From: Chryseolinea lacunae
Lineage (GTDB): Bacteria > Bacteroidota > Bacteroidia > Cytophagales > Cyclobacteriaceae
Assembly: GCF_016735595.1 (NCBI RefSeq)
Contig: NZ_JAERRB010000021.1
Coordinates: 1-40,574 of the forward strand
Direction: 5' to 3'
Length of the DNA: 40,574 bases
The notes beneath the pieces are model-generated. The model ran no database searches and was not told the DNA's origin. It worked only from the letters and a program-made list of their open reading frames with translations. A program made the position numbers and the translations under genes. This document shows, one piece after another, positions 33,488-40,574 of this stretch (position 1 is its first letter; every line of letters begins with the position of its first letter).

Positions 33488-34351
33488 ATGGAAGGCATGT
33501 TGAAACCCGATACATTGAAAGGTAAAACCATCATCATCACCGGCGGCGGAACGGGCCTCGGAAAATCGATGGGCAAGTATTTTCTTGAGTTGGGTGCCAA
33601 CCTCGTCATCACCAGCCGAAAGTTGGAAGTGTTGCAAAAAACCGCCGACGAACTGATGACTGCCACGGGTGGAAAAGTGCTGGCCGTGGCCTGCGATGTG
33701 CGCAAGTATGAAGAGATCGAAAACATGATCCGCCAAACCGAAACCACCTTCGGACAAATTCACGGCATTCTCAACAACGCCGCCGGCAACTTCATCAGTC
33801 CAACCGAACGCCTTTCGCACCGCGCCTTCGACATCGTGGTAGACATTGTGTTGAAGGGCACATACTACACCACACTTGCCGCAGGAAAACATTGGATTGC
33901 CAACAAACAACCCGGCACATTTCTGAACATCGTGACCACCTATGCCTGGACCGGCTCGGGCTATGTGGTGCCCTCGGCCTGCAGCAAAGCCGGTGTGCTG
34001 GCTCTGACCCGTTCGCTGGCGGTGGAGTGGGCCAAGTATAAGATCAGAAGCAATGCCATTGCGCCGGGGCCTTTCCCCACAGAAGGTGCGTGGAGTCGCT
34101 TGCTTCCTGGCGATCTCGTGAAAAAATTCGATCCCGTAGAACGCGTTCCCCTGAAGCGCGTGGGCGAACACCAGGAACTTGCAAACCTTGCCGCCTACCT
34201 CATGTCTGACTACTCAGCCTACATCAACGGCGAAGTGATCACCATCGACGGTGGCGAGTGGCTGCGCAGCGGTGGCGAGTTCAGTCACCTGGAGCTCATT
34301 CCCGAAGCCCTGTGGGACCAGCTGGAGAAAAGCCGCGGCAAGGGGCAATAG
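33488..34351 (+). CDS. Short-chain dehydrogenase, 2,4-dienoyl-CoA-reductase type
   Basis: 287 residues. The NADP-binding Rossmann motif is TGGGTGLG (18-25) and the NNAAG motif lies near residue 97. The catalytic region lacks the usual Tyr-x3-Lys; instead it has VVPSACSKAGV with Ser and Lys four apart, as in 2,4-dienoyl-CoA reductases, where the classical Tyr is replaced. The family reduces dienoyl-CoA intermediates during beta-oxidation of unsaturated fatty acids. The C-terminal INGEVITIDGGEWL follows the family pattern. Cytoplasmic. It starts a plus-strand run leading into bioF (28 nt), but bioF also seems to have its own promoter. Confidence 0.85.
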   Translation: MEGMLKPDTLKGKTIIITGGGTGLGKSMGKYFLELGANLVITSRKLEVLQKTADELMTATGGKVLAVACDVRKYEEIENMIRQTETTFGQIHGILNNAAGNFISPTERLSHRAFDIVVDIVLKGTYYTTLAAGKHWIANKQPGTFLNIVTTYAWTGSGYVVPSACSKAGVLALTRSLAVEWAKYKIRSNAIAPGPFPTEGAWSRLLPGDLVKKFDPVERVPLKRVGEHQELANLAAYLMSDYSAYINGEVITIDGGEWLRSGGEFSHLELIPEALWDQLEKSRGKGQ

Positions 34352-34367
34352 CATGGACGCCGTGTGT

Positions 34368-34375
34368 TATTTTTG
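34368..34375 (+). promoter_or_regulatory. -7 promoter box abutting bioF
   Basis: TATTTTTG matches TAnnTTTG exactly and lies 4 nt before the ATG at 34380, in the 28-nt gap after the SDR gene. No TTG is seen at -33. Confidence 0.42.
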
Positions 34376-34379
34376 AGCT

Positions 34380-35525
34380 ATGGAATCATTGGATCCGTTG
34401 CTCGAAAAACGCCTGGCCGAACGCCGCGACAAAGGCCTGGAACGAACACTGAAGATCGCCAGACCCGGACTGGTTGATTTCACCTCGAACGACTACCTGG
34501 GACTGTCGCGATCGCCGGAACTCTTCGAATCCATTCTCGCACACACCAGTTCACCCCAACCCAACGGATCCACCGGATCACGATTGCTATCCGGAAACTC
34601 AGCAGCACACGAAGCGCTTGAAAAAAAACTGGCGACAATCTTCAAAAGCGAAACAACACTCTTGTTCGCCGCCGGCTACAACGCCAACCTTGCCGTCCTT
34701 TCTTCACTACCCCAACGTGGCGACACTATTCTCTACGATGAACTGGCACACGCCAGCATGAAAGACGGCGCACGCCTGAGCCTGGCCAAGCGATTAAACT
34801 TCAAACACAATGACCTTCACGACCTGGAGCAAAAATTAAAAAATGCCCAGGGTCAGATCTTCATTGCCGTGGAGTCTATCTATTCCATGGATGGCGATGA
34901 ATGCCCGTTGCGCGAACTGACTTTACTTGCCGAAAAACACAACGCCATCATCATCCTCGACGAAGCCCACAGCACCGGTGTGATGGGACACAACGGAAAC
35001 GGCCTCGCCGTTTCACTCGGACTTCAGGATAAAATAGGTGTCAGAATCTATACGTTCGGAAAAGCCATGGGCATACATGGCGCGTGTGTGGCCGGATCAA
35101 AAAGATTGCGCAACTATCTGATTAATTTCAGCAGACCCTTTATATACACCACTGCGATATCGCATCACAGCGTGGCCACCATGGCGTGCGCGTTCGACTA
35201 TCTTCAGCAAAACATGCCTCTGCAAACGATGCTGCGCGAGCGGATTATGCTTTACACAAAATCTGTAGCCGATCTTCCGAACCGAACGTTCAGCAACAGC
35301 GCCATTCAAACCGTGATCTTTCCCGGCAATGAGGTGGTTCGACAGGTGGCCTTGAGTCTGCAGCAGAAAGGATTTGACGTTCGGCCCATTCTTTCGCCCA
35401 CGGTTCCAACCGGAACAGAGCGCCTCCGGATTTGCCTTCATGTCTACAACACGGAAGAAGAGATAGCGCGTCTCACACACGAACTTCGAACACTGGCGTT
35501 GTCCGGTGTGATGAATAACGGCTAA
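34380..35525 (+). CDS. bioF: 8-amino-7-oxononanoate synthase
   Basis: 381 residues, typical for BioF. It condenses pimeloyl-ACP (or -CoA) with L-alanine, using PLP, in the first committed step of biotin ring building. Landmarks are TSNDYLGLS (35-43), GSTGSRLLSGN (63-73), ELAHASMKDGARLS (121-134), DEAHSTGVMG (194-203) and the PLP-linked Lys228 in YTFGKAMGIHG. The short N-terminus is usual for the type. It is 10 nt upstream of bioD. Cytoplasmic. Confidence 0.95.
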   Translation: MESLDPLLEKRLAERRDKGLERTLKIARPGLVDFTSNDYLGLSRSPELFESILAHTSSPQPNGSTGSRLLSGNSAAHEALEKKLATIFKSETTLLFAAGYNANLAVLSSLPQRGDTILYDELAHASMKDGARLSLAKRLNFKHNDLHDLEQKLKNAQGQIFIAVESIYSMDGDECPLRELTLLAEKHNAIIILDEAHSTGVMGHNGNGLAVSLGLQDKIGVRIYTFGKAMGIHGACVAGSKRLRNYLINFSRPFIYTTAISHHSVATMACAFDYLQQNMPLQTMLRERIMLYTKSVADLPNRTFSNSAIQTVIFPGNEVVRQVALSLQQKGFDVRPILSPTVPTGTERLRICLHVYNTEEEIARLTHELRTLALSGVMNNG

Positions 35526-35530
35526 CTTTG
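35499..35530 (+). promoter_or_regulatory. Promoter-like element abutting bioD
   Basis: TTG (35499-35501), a 21-nt spacer, then TAACTTTG (35523-35530), a perfect TAnnTTTG match, 5 nt before the bioD ATG. It overlaps the end of bioF, so bioD-bioA may be expressed separately. Confidence 0.45.
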
Positions 35531-35535
35531 ACTGT

Positions 35536-36144
35536 ATGAATTATTTTGTCACCGGCATCGACACCGACAGCGGCAAGACATTGGTCTCCGCCATTTTATG
35601 TGAAGCCCTTGAAGCAGACTACTGGAAGCCGGTGCAGGCAGGTTTGCCAAGAGACAGCGACACCGTGAAGGGGCTGATCTCCAACACGGCAACGCGCATT
35701 CACCCGGAAGCGTACCTGCTGCAAACGCCAGCTTCACCACATGCCGCGGCAAAGATCGATGGCGTTGAAATCAGTCTCGACAACTTTCGCTTGCCCGAAA
35801 CCATGAACACACTCATCATTGAAGGCGCCGGCGGATGCCTGGTGCCTTTGAACGACCGCGACTTTGTGATCGACATTGCGCGCCGCCTGCATTCGCAAAT
35901 CATTCTCGTGGCCGATCTGTATCTGGGCAGCATCAACCACACGCTGCTGACCTGCGAAGCATTGACCAACCGAAAGCTGCCGGTGAAAGGCATCATCTTT
36001 AACGGCGACACCAATGCCGAAAGCGAGCGCATCATCCTGCACCACACTGGCTGGCCACGACTGCTGAACATATCCAAAGAAAAAAACATCACGCGCGAAA
36101 CGGTTCGGCACTATGCGCATCAATTGAAATCATCTCTGGCATGA
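35536..36144 (+). CDS. bioD: Dethiobiotin synthetase
   Basis: 202 residues. The P-loop is GIDTDSGKT (7-15), matching the BioD version of the Walker A motif. The segment WKPVQAG, IIEGAGGCLVPL and the FNG motif near 155 are family hallmarks. The enzyme uses ATP and CO2 to close the ureido ring of dethiobiotin from 7,8-diaminopelargonate. It is slightly shorter than the E. coli enzyme (about 225). Its stop overlaps the bioA start (ATGA), coupling the two. Confidence 0.95.
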   Translation: MNYFVTGIDTDSGKTLVSAILCEALEADYWKPVQAGLPRDSDTVKGLISNTATRIHPEAYLLQTPASPHAAAKIDGVEISLDNFRLPETMNTLIIEGAGGCLVPLNDRDFVIDIARRLHSQIILVADLYLGSINHTLLTCEALTNRKLPVKGIIFNGDTNAESERIILHHTGWPRLLNISKEKNITRETVRHYAHQLKSSLA

Positions 36145-37421
36145 ACAACCTGCTTCAACTCGACAAAGATCATATCTGGCATCCCTTCACCCCCCTCACC
36201 GGCGGCATTGAGCCGGTGTTGATTCGTTCGGCGCAAGGCATCTATCTGCACACCGACGATGGCCGTGAAATTATGGACGCCGTTTCATCGTGGTGGGTGA
36301 ACCTGCACGGGCACGCCAACAAAGACATAGCGCAAGCCATCGCAGCACAGGCGCTGACGTTGGAGCATGTGATCTTTGCCGGGTTCACACACGAGCCGGC
36401 CATTGCGCTCGCCAAAAACCTGCTGAGCATCCTGCCTTCCAATCAATCCAAAATATTTTATTCCGACAACGGCAGCACCGCCGTGGAAGTGGGACTGAAG
36501 ATGGCTTTTCAGTACTGGCACAACCAGGGCATACAAAAACGAAAAGTCATTGCCCTCGATGGCGCCTATCACGGCGACACGTTTGGATCGATGTCGGTTG
36601 GTGAGCGCGGAATGTTTACAGACCCGTTCGCGCCGTTTTTATTTGATGTGATCCACATTCCCTTTCCCGATGCAGAGAATGCAGAAGCGGTTGTAACGCA
36701 ATTTCAAAACCTGGTGGCCGGTGGCGATGTGGCGGCGTTCATCTTCGAACCGCTGGTGCAAGGCGCTGGCGGCATGCGCATGTATGATGCCACCATCCTG
36801 AACCAATTGATCGGCGAGGCACAACACCACAACGTGCTCTGCATTGCCGACGAAGTGTTTACCGGGTTTGGTCGCACGGGCAAACTTTTCGCTTCGCATT
36901 ATCTCTCGCATGCGCCCGACATCATGGCGGTTTCAAAAGGCATCACGGGCGGTTCCATGGCGCTGGGCGTGACCAGTTGTTCCGAAAAAATTGTCGCTGC
37001 CTTTCAGTCAGCCGATTTCATGAAGACTTTTTTTCATGGACATTCCTACACCGCCAACCCCCTGGCATGCGCCGCGGCCAATGCCAGCTTCGCCTTGCTG
37101 ATGAAAGATGAATGCCAGGAACAGATCAACACCATTGCGCGCGAACACGCGGCCTTCAAATCAAAAATTGCCAATCATAGGAATGTGAAAGTAGCCAGAA
37201 GCCTGGGCACGATACTCGCCATAGAAATCAAAACTCCCGAAGGCAGTTCGTATGCGAATGCTCTACGCAAAAGAATATATCCATTCTTCCTGGAACGAAA
37301 TATCTTGTTGCGTCCATTGGGCAATACAATCTATGTATTGCCACCTTATGTGATTAAAGTGGAAGAACTTCGGAAGATTTACGACTGCATCGAACTATTT
37401 CTGGACGCGCATGTGAATTGA
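36141..37421 (+). CDS. bioA: Adenosylmethionine-8-amino-7-oxononanoate aminotransferase
   Basis: 426 residues, normal for BioA. It transfers an amino group from S-adenosylmethionine to 8-amino-7-oxononanoate, using PLP, making the substrate for BioD. Landmarks are HIWHPFTPL (11-19), SSWWVNLHGHAN (49-60), YSDNGSTAVEVGLKMA, DEVFTGFGRTG (237-247) and Lys266 in AVSKGITGG. It begins in an ATGA overlap with bioD. bioB (biotin synthase) and bioC/bioH-type pimelate genes are not in the window. Its stop is 2 nt from the stop of the convergent 898-aa gene, with no terminator between them. Confidence 0.95.
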   Translation: MNNLLQLDKDHIWHPFTPLTGGIEPVLIRSAQGIYLHTDDGREIMDAVSSWWVNLHGHANKDIAQAIAAQALTLEHVIFAGFTHEPAIALAKNLLSILPSNQSKIFYSDNGSTAVEVGLKMAFQYWHNQGIQKRKVIALDGAYHGDTFGSMSVGERGMFTDPFAPFLFDVIHIPFPDAENAEAVVTQFQNLVAGGDVAAFIFEPLVQGAGGMRMYDATILNQLIGEAQHHNVLCIADEVFTGFGRTGKLFASHYLSHAPDIMAVSKGITGGSMALGVTSCSEKIVAAFQSADFMKTFFHGHSYTANPLACAAANASFALLMKDECQEQINTIAREHAAFKSKIANHRNVKVARSLGTILAIEIKTPEGSSYANALRKRIYPFFLERNILLRPLGNTIYVLPPYVIKVEELRKIYDCIELFLDAHVN

Positions 37422-37423
37422 GC

Positions 37424-40120
37424 TTAGAGCGGTTTAATGGTGAGCGCTCGCCCTAATGCCGAGAACACAAGAACCTTGTCAAAGTCAAGCGGGCGCACGG
37501 CCACAAAGTTGCTCTCAATGGGAACGGTGGTGATGAACTTGCCCTGGCCGTCATACACAAACGACAATTCCTGACCCGTGTCGGTGACGGAAATATAGGA
37601 CTTGCCGCCACCAAAGTTGAGGTAGTTGATGACGGTGTTGCTGTTGGCGATGAAATCACTCACCACGATTTCCTTCAGGTCTTCGTCAAATACCGTGAGC
37701 TGTTTGGTTTCCTGACGCACGATCAGATAGTCTTTAAAGTCTTTCTCGCGCACCAACCTGAACTGCGCATCCACCGTGTTCTTCAGCAGCGTTTCGCGGC
37801 TATGAATCTTGCCGTCGAGGGTGAACTTGATGCGGAAACCGTCGCGCGAAATAACCACAAAATAGGTGTTGTCTTTGCTGCTGCCCGACTCGAGATAGTA
37901 GTCGCCGGCGGGTCTTGCATTCAGATTAAGCGGGAAACCTTTCTGCACTTCTCCACGACGATTCAGGATGTATACATTGCCATCCTCGCGAATGGCTACG
38001 ATGTAGTCTTTGCCGCGGATACGGTGATGGTTGGCCGACGCGAATAACGTTTCGCCCAGGCTCTTCGGTTGCCATCCTTCCAGGTTTTTACCATCCTTGT
38101 CGAACATCCACAAGTTGCCCGAACGCCCGGTTACCAGGAATCTGTATTTCTTGCTGTGATCGTAGTCAACAATGCTGACAAACTCGATGTCGCGTTCCTT
38201 GATCTTCACCGGGAACGGCTGAACATATTTGCCCAGGCGGTCCACCACGTGAAGCATGCCCGGTGTGGCAAAGAAGTATTGCAGCTTGCCGTTGTTGAAA
38301 TAATCAACCTGCAAAACATCGCCTGAAATAGGACCATCGACTGGTAGCGCCCAAAGAACTTTTCCTTCCGGAGAAACCAGGCTCACTTGTCGCGACGAAT
38401 CCTGCACCAGCACTTCATCGCTCTTGTTTACGTGGCTCTTCACCACAAACGCACGCGCCACCGCGTGATTGAAGTTGGTGATATACTTATCGGTCGACAC
38501 GGGCGCTTCCGGACGCTCTGCAGTGCCACCCGGTGCTTTCTTGTAGGACCACGACACGTTTGTATAATAGCTGTCGTTCAAATGACTGAACTGAACGGCG
38601 CCCATCTGAAGAGACTTCAGCAGCGTTTTGTTTTGCTGAATAAATTTTTTCCACCGGGGTTGCAACGAATTTTCGAGCACGTTCCAAACCCGCGGCGTGT
38701 TCACATATAAGCTAACATTCGATTCAAGCAATGTCGATTCCAGGAATTTGTTTTGCGCAACCGACTTGCCCCAGGTATCTTCCTTGTCGATGTCTTCCAG
38801 GAAAAGTTTCAACTCTTCCAGGTCTTCGCCGATGAAGATGGCATTGCCCAGGCTGGTGTAGTAGCTCGTGTTGAATCCGGAAACCAGAGGCCAGAATATT
38901 TTCTCCGGGAATCTATACAAGGGCAGCTCGCGGATTTCATAGTCCGAATACTTTTCATAAAAAACAGTATCGACGCTGAGTTGCTGCGACAGCGAGTTGA
39001 ACGCGTTCATCCATTCGTCGGCACCTTTCTTTGTGTTGATGATCAGGATCTTCGACGTGGTTTGGCCCTTCGACTCCATCCAGCAAACCCCCAGTTCGCC
39101 CGACAGATTGCTCCGGAGTTTGCTGACGTCAACTTTCAACGATCGGGCTATCTGCTGAAGTGTGTCGCGAATGAAGGTGTTCTTTTTCGTAAACGCTTCC
39201 AGGTCGCGGGTGAAGCTGGCGCCGTCGCTGATGCCATAGCTGGCAAACATGAGCGAGCGATTCGACACATATTGCTTCAGCGTAAACGGCACAGGTGTCT
39301 GGCTGCTGAACGACGACAAAATGTAGTTGGGATGACTGGCACTATCGACACTGAAGCCGTTCAGAACAAAATCGTTGTTGTCGTTGATCTTCACATCCAG
39401 CAACGCCGAATGTCCGAATTGCTGCACCATGGCCGAGGGAGTGTCGTTGGTGAAGAGCGAAAACCATTGGGTGAAGTTTTTAAGATTCAGGTAGATGTTG
39501 CCTCCGTCGCTTTTCACCTTGGGAAGTTGATAGATCGTGCCCAGGTTTGTTTTAAAATTCTGATCGGAGTTGTAGGTACGGATCACGTCTTCGATAAGCA
39601 TGGGTGCAAAGCTGCTCACCCAAACATGATCTAGTTTTATCCAGGAGAACGTGCGGTCCTTCATAGAGAGCTCATAGATGCGAATGCCGCTATACTCGTG
39701 ATCGGAAAGATCGACAGCTCCCTTATATTTCTTGAGCCTGTCGAGCATGGCGTTGAATTCATGATCGACCGTGGGTGTGGCCGGGATGTAAAACACAAAA
39801 TCGAAATCGTCTTTCTTGGTCACGTGCAGCGACACGAGGGAGCCGGGTGTGATGTGGCCCAGCACAAAGTCTGTGACCTTGCGCAGTGAGTCGGTTTCGG
39901 ATGGAAGAACGGCTTTATTGATGATGTTAAGAACCGGCGAATGCGTTAGTTGATCCACACAGGTTTCGCAGGGGCTGCCTTCATAGACGAGGATGGTTTC
40001 GGTGGGAACGAGGTCCCACGAACTTGGCGCCGGTTTTCGAAGAAACGTATCGTACAGAAAGTAGCCTCCGGCCAAGAGCAGGGTTACTCCGATAGTGATC
40101 AGTAATGGAAGTCTTTTCAC
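37424..40120 (-). CDS. Large membrane-anchored envelope protein with C-terminal beta-propeller-like repeats
   Basis: 898 residues with one N-terminal membrane anchor (LLITIGVTLLLAGGYFLYDTF). Residues about 35-560 are a globular region opening with a CETC motif near 52-55, resembling DUF3352-type envelope proteins (family match uncertain). Residues about 580-898 contain repeats such as VDRLGKYVQPFPVKIK, FDKDGKNLEGWQPK, LNRRGEVQKGFPLNLN and DTGQELSFVYDGQGKF, typical of WD40/PQQ-like propeller blades. It should face the periplasm. Function is not known; a binding or assembly scaffold is plausible. It converges with bioA and likely starts from the promoter near 40283. Confidence 0.72.
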   Translation of the reverse strand: MKRLPLLITIGVTLLLAGGYFLYDTFLRKPAPSSWDLVPTETILVYEGSPCETCVDQLTHSPVLNIINKAVLPSETDSLRKVTDFVLGHITPGSLVSLHVTKKDDFDFVFYIPATPTVDHEFNAMLDRLKKYKGAVDLSDHEYSGIRIYELSMKDRTFSWIKLDHVWVSSFAPMLIEDVIRTYNSDQNFKTNLGTIYQLPKVKSDGGNIYLNLKNFTQWFSLFTNDTPSAMVQQFGHSALLDVKINDNNDFVLNGFSVDSASHPNYILSSFSSQTPVPFTLKQYVSNRSLMFASYGISDGASFTRDLEAFTKKNTFIRDTLQQIARSLKVDVSKLRSNLSGELGVCWMESKGQTTSKILIINTKKGADEWMNAFNSLSQQLSVDTVFYEKYSDYEIRELPLYRFPEKIFWPLVSGFNTSYYTSLGNAIFIGEDLEELKLFLEDIDKEDTWGKSVAQNKFLESTLLESNVSLYVNTPRVWNVLENSLQPRWKKFIQQNKTLLKSLQMGAVQFSHLNDSYYTNVSWSYKKAPGGTAERPEAPVSTDKYITNFNHAVARAFVVKSHVNKSDEVLVQDSSRQVSLVSPEGKVLWALPVDGPISGDVLQVDYFNNGKLQYFFATPGMLHVVDRLGKYVQPFPVKIKERDIEFVSIVDYDHSKKYRFLVTGRSGNLWMFDKDGKNLEGWQPKSLGETLFASANHHRIRGKDYIVAIREDGNVYILNRRGEVQKGFPLNLNARPAGDYYLESGSSKDNTYFVVISRDGFRIKFTLDGKIHSRETLLKNTVDAQFRLVREKDFKDYLIVRQETKQLTVFDEDLKEIVVSDFIANSNTVINYLNFGGGKSYISVTDTGQELSFVYDGQGKFITTVPIESNFVAVRPLDFDKVLVFSALGRALTIKPL

Positions 40121-40415
40121 GGGTTGCTGAAGCGTTTCAAAAGTTGAATATAGGCGTCAAAAAATCAATCACCAAGACGCCGACCCTATCCTACGGTTTG
40201 GGCAACCACGCGGGATGCTGGTTCCGTAAGCACTGGGACATAATCCTTTAACACTAAAAACCTTGTCGAGGTTATCGACTTTCAAAGATAGACATTTCAC
40301 GCGAAGGAAGCAGAATGGGATTTTTGCCGTTTGGGATGGGCTACTGAGATGGAAGTGGTTAGTCCAAGATCGTCGTGAAAGTTTCCATGCAACCGTTGTT
40401 CTGAGCTTGTCTCAA
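40121..40415. other. Gap between the 898-aa gene and the rRNA terminator
   Basis: No gene is visible. It holds a promoter box for the 898-aa gene (40283-40290) and a GGCGTC/GACGCC inverted repeat near 40154-40182. Confidence 0.5.
40283..40290 (-). promoter_or_regulatory. -7 promoter box for the 898-aa gene
   Basis: The minus strand reads TATCTTTG, a perfect TAnnTTTG match, with an inferred leader of about 155 nt. No convincing TTG lies at -33. Confidence 0.4.
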
Positions 40416-40452
40416 AACAAAAAAGCCTTGTTGATTACTCAACAAGGCTTTT
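40416..40452 (-). terminator. rRNA-operon terminator
   Basis: On the minus strand AAAAGCCTTGTTGA pairs with TCAACAAGGCTTTT around GTAA, followed by TTGTTTTG. It lies about 10 nt beyond the 5S 3' end. Confidence 0.9.
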
Positions 40453-40461
40453 GATAAAAGA

Positions 40462-40572
40462 TAGGCAACGACTTACTCTCCCGGGTGTTATCCAAGTACC
40501 ATCAGCGCTGGCGGGCTTAACTGCTCTGTTCGGAATGGGAAGAGGTGATCCCCGCCGCTATAGTCACCTTAA
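40462..40572 (-). rRNA. rrf: 5S ribosomal RNA (end of an rRNA operon)
   Basis: On the minus strand the sequence carries the conserved 5S core CCCATTCCGAACAGAGCAGT followed by TAAGCCCGCC, the GATGGTACT segment, and a closing GGGAGAGTAAGTCGTTGCC. AGGTGAC at the 5' end pairs with GTTGCCT at the 3' end to form helix I. Ends are accurate to a few bases. Transcription runs from the right, so 23S and 16S genes should lie beyond the window edge. Confidence 0.93.
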
Positions 40573-40574
40573 GG

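Noticed and set aside
33488-34351. Inactive SDR because the Tyr-x3-Lys motif is missing
   Set aside because: The Ser-x3-Lys pattern is normal for 2,4-dienoyl-CoA reductases, so absence of the Tyr is not a defect.
26509-40416. CTTGTCTCAAA shared by the 26.5-kb gap and the rRNA terminator region
   Set aside because: Only 11 bases match and the flanks differ; one such match in 40 kb is close to chance.
1-40574. CRISPR arrays, toxin-antitoxin pairs or phage structural genes
   Set aside because: I looked for regularly spaced repeats and typical gene pairs and saw none in this window.

Overview
The window looks like chromosomal DNA from a Bacteroidota bacterium, most likely order Cytophagales (soil or aquatic type). 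The evidence is a protein with a type IX secretion (Por) sorting tail, a CarboxypepD_reg/DUF5686 outer-membrane protein, DUF1080, DUF4197 and DUF2625 proteins, many SPII lipoproteins, an ECF sigma/anti-sigma pair, almost no Shine-Dalgarno sequences, and several Bacteroidota-type -7 boxes (TAnnTTTG). I cannot name the species. Most of the window is moderately GC-rich; the first 2 kb is visibly more A/T-rich.

Layout. 1-2.0 kb: the 5' end of a probable IS256-type transposase and three hypothetical ORFs, lying just beyond the 3' end of a tRNA-Arg(CCT); this looks like an accessory segment. 2.1-6.1 kb (minus): paaN-type aldehyde dehydrogenase, a DUF4197 lipoprotein and an FMN-dependent lactate oxidase/monooxygenase-like enzyme. 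6.1-9.3 kb (minus): a cadherin-like lipoprotein, an ECF sigma factor and a translationally coupled membrane protein with an anti-sigma-like N-terminus and a beta-barrel-like C-terminus. 9.3-21.1 kb (plus): cinA, a DUF5686 outer-membrane protein, a 2-oxoacid dehydrogenase E2, a ParA-type ATPase overlapping a small partner gene, a cystathionine gamma-synthase-type enzyme, an MFS transporter and a TPR histidine kinase. 21.1-26.3 kb: a DUF2625 protein, a 54-aa PLDNc membrane peptide, two lipoproteins, and a divergent GlxA/AraC regulator facing VOC and SRPBCC genes. 26.3-26.9 kb: a non-coding gap with three tandem minus-oriented terminator-like hairpins. 26.9-32.6 kb: a heparinase II/III-family lyase, a large T9SS cargo protein and a DUF1080 protein, suggesting glycan use. 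32.6-37.4 kb: a hypothetical gene, a 2,4-dienoyl-CoA-reductase-type SDR, then bioF-bioD-bioA. 37.4-40.1 kb (minus): an 898-aa envelope protein. 40.4-40.57 kb (minus): a 5S rRNA gene with its terminator, i.e. the tail of an rRNA operon whose 23S and 16S lie to the right.

Most content is ordinary housekeeping and envelope biology. The items most worth a second look are the ParA/small-partner pair, the sigma factor coupled to an apparently envelope-spanning regulator, the tandem opposing terminators at 26.3-26.45 kb, a 16-bp perfect inverted repeat at 32.65 kb, repeated operator-like elements upstream of the AraC and T9SS genes, and -7 boxes that sit 3-5 nt before the start codon of several genes, which suggests leaderless mRNAs.
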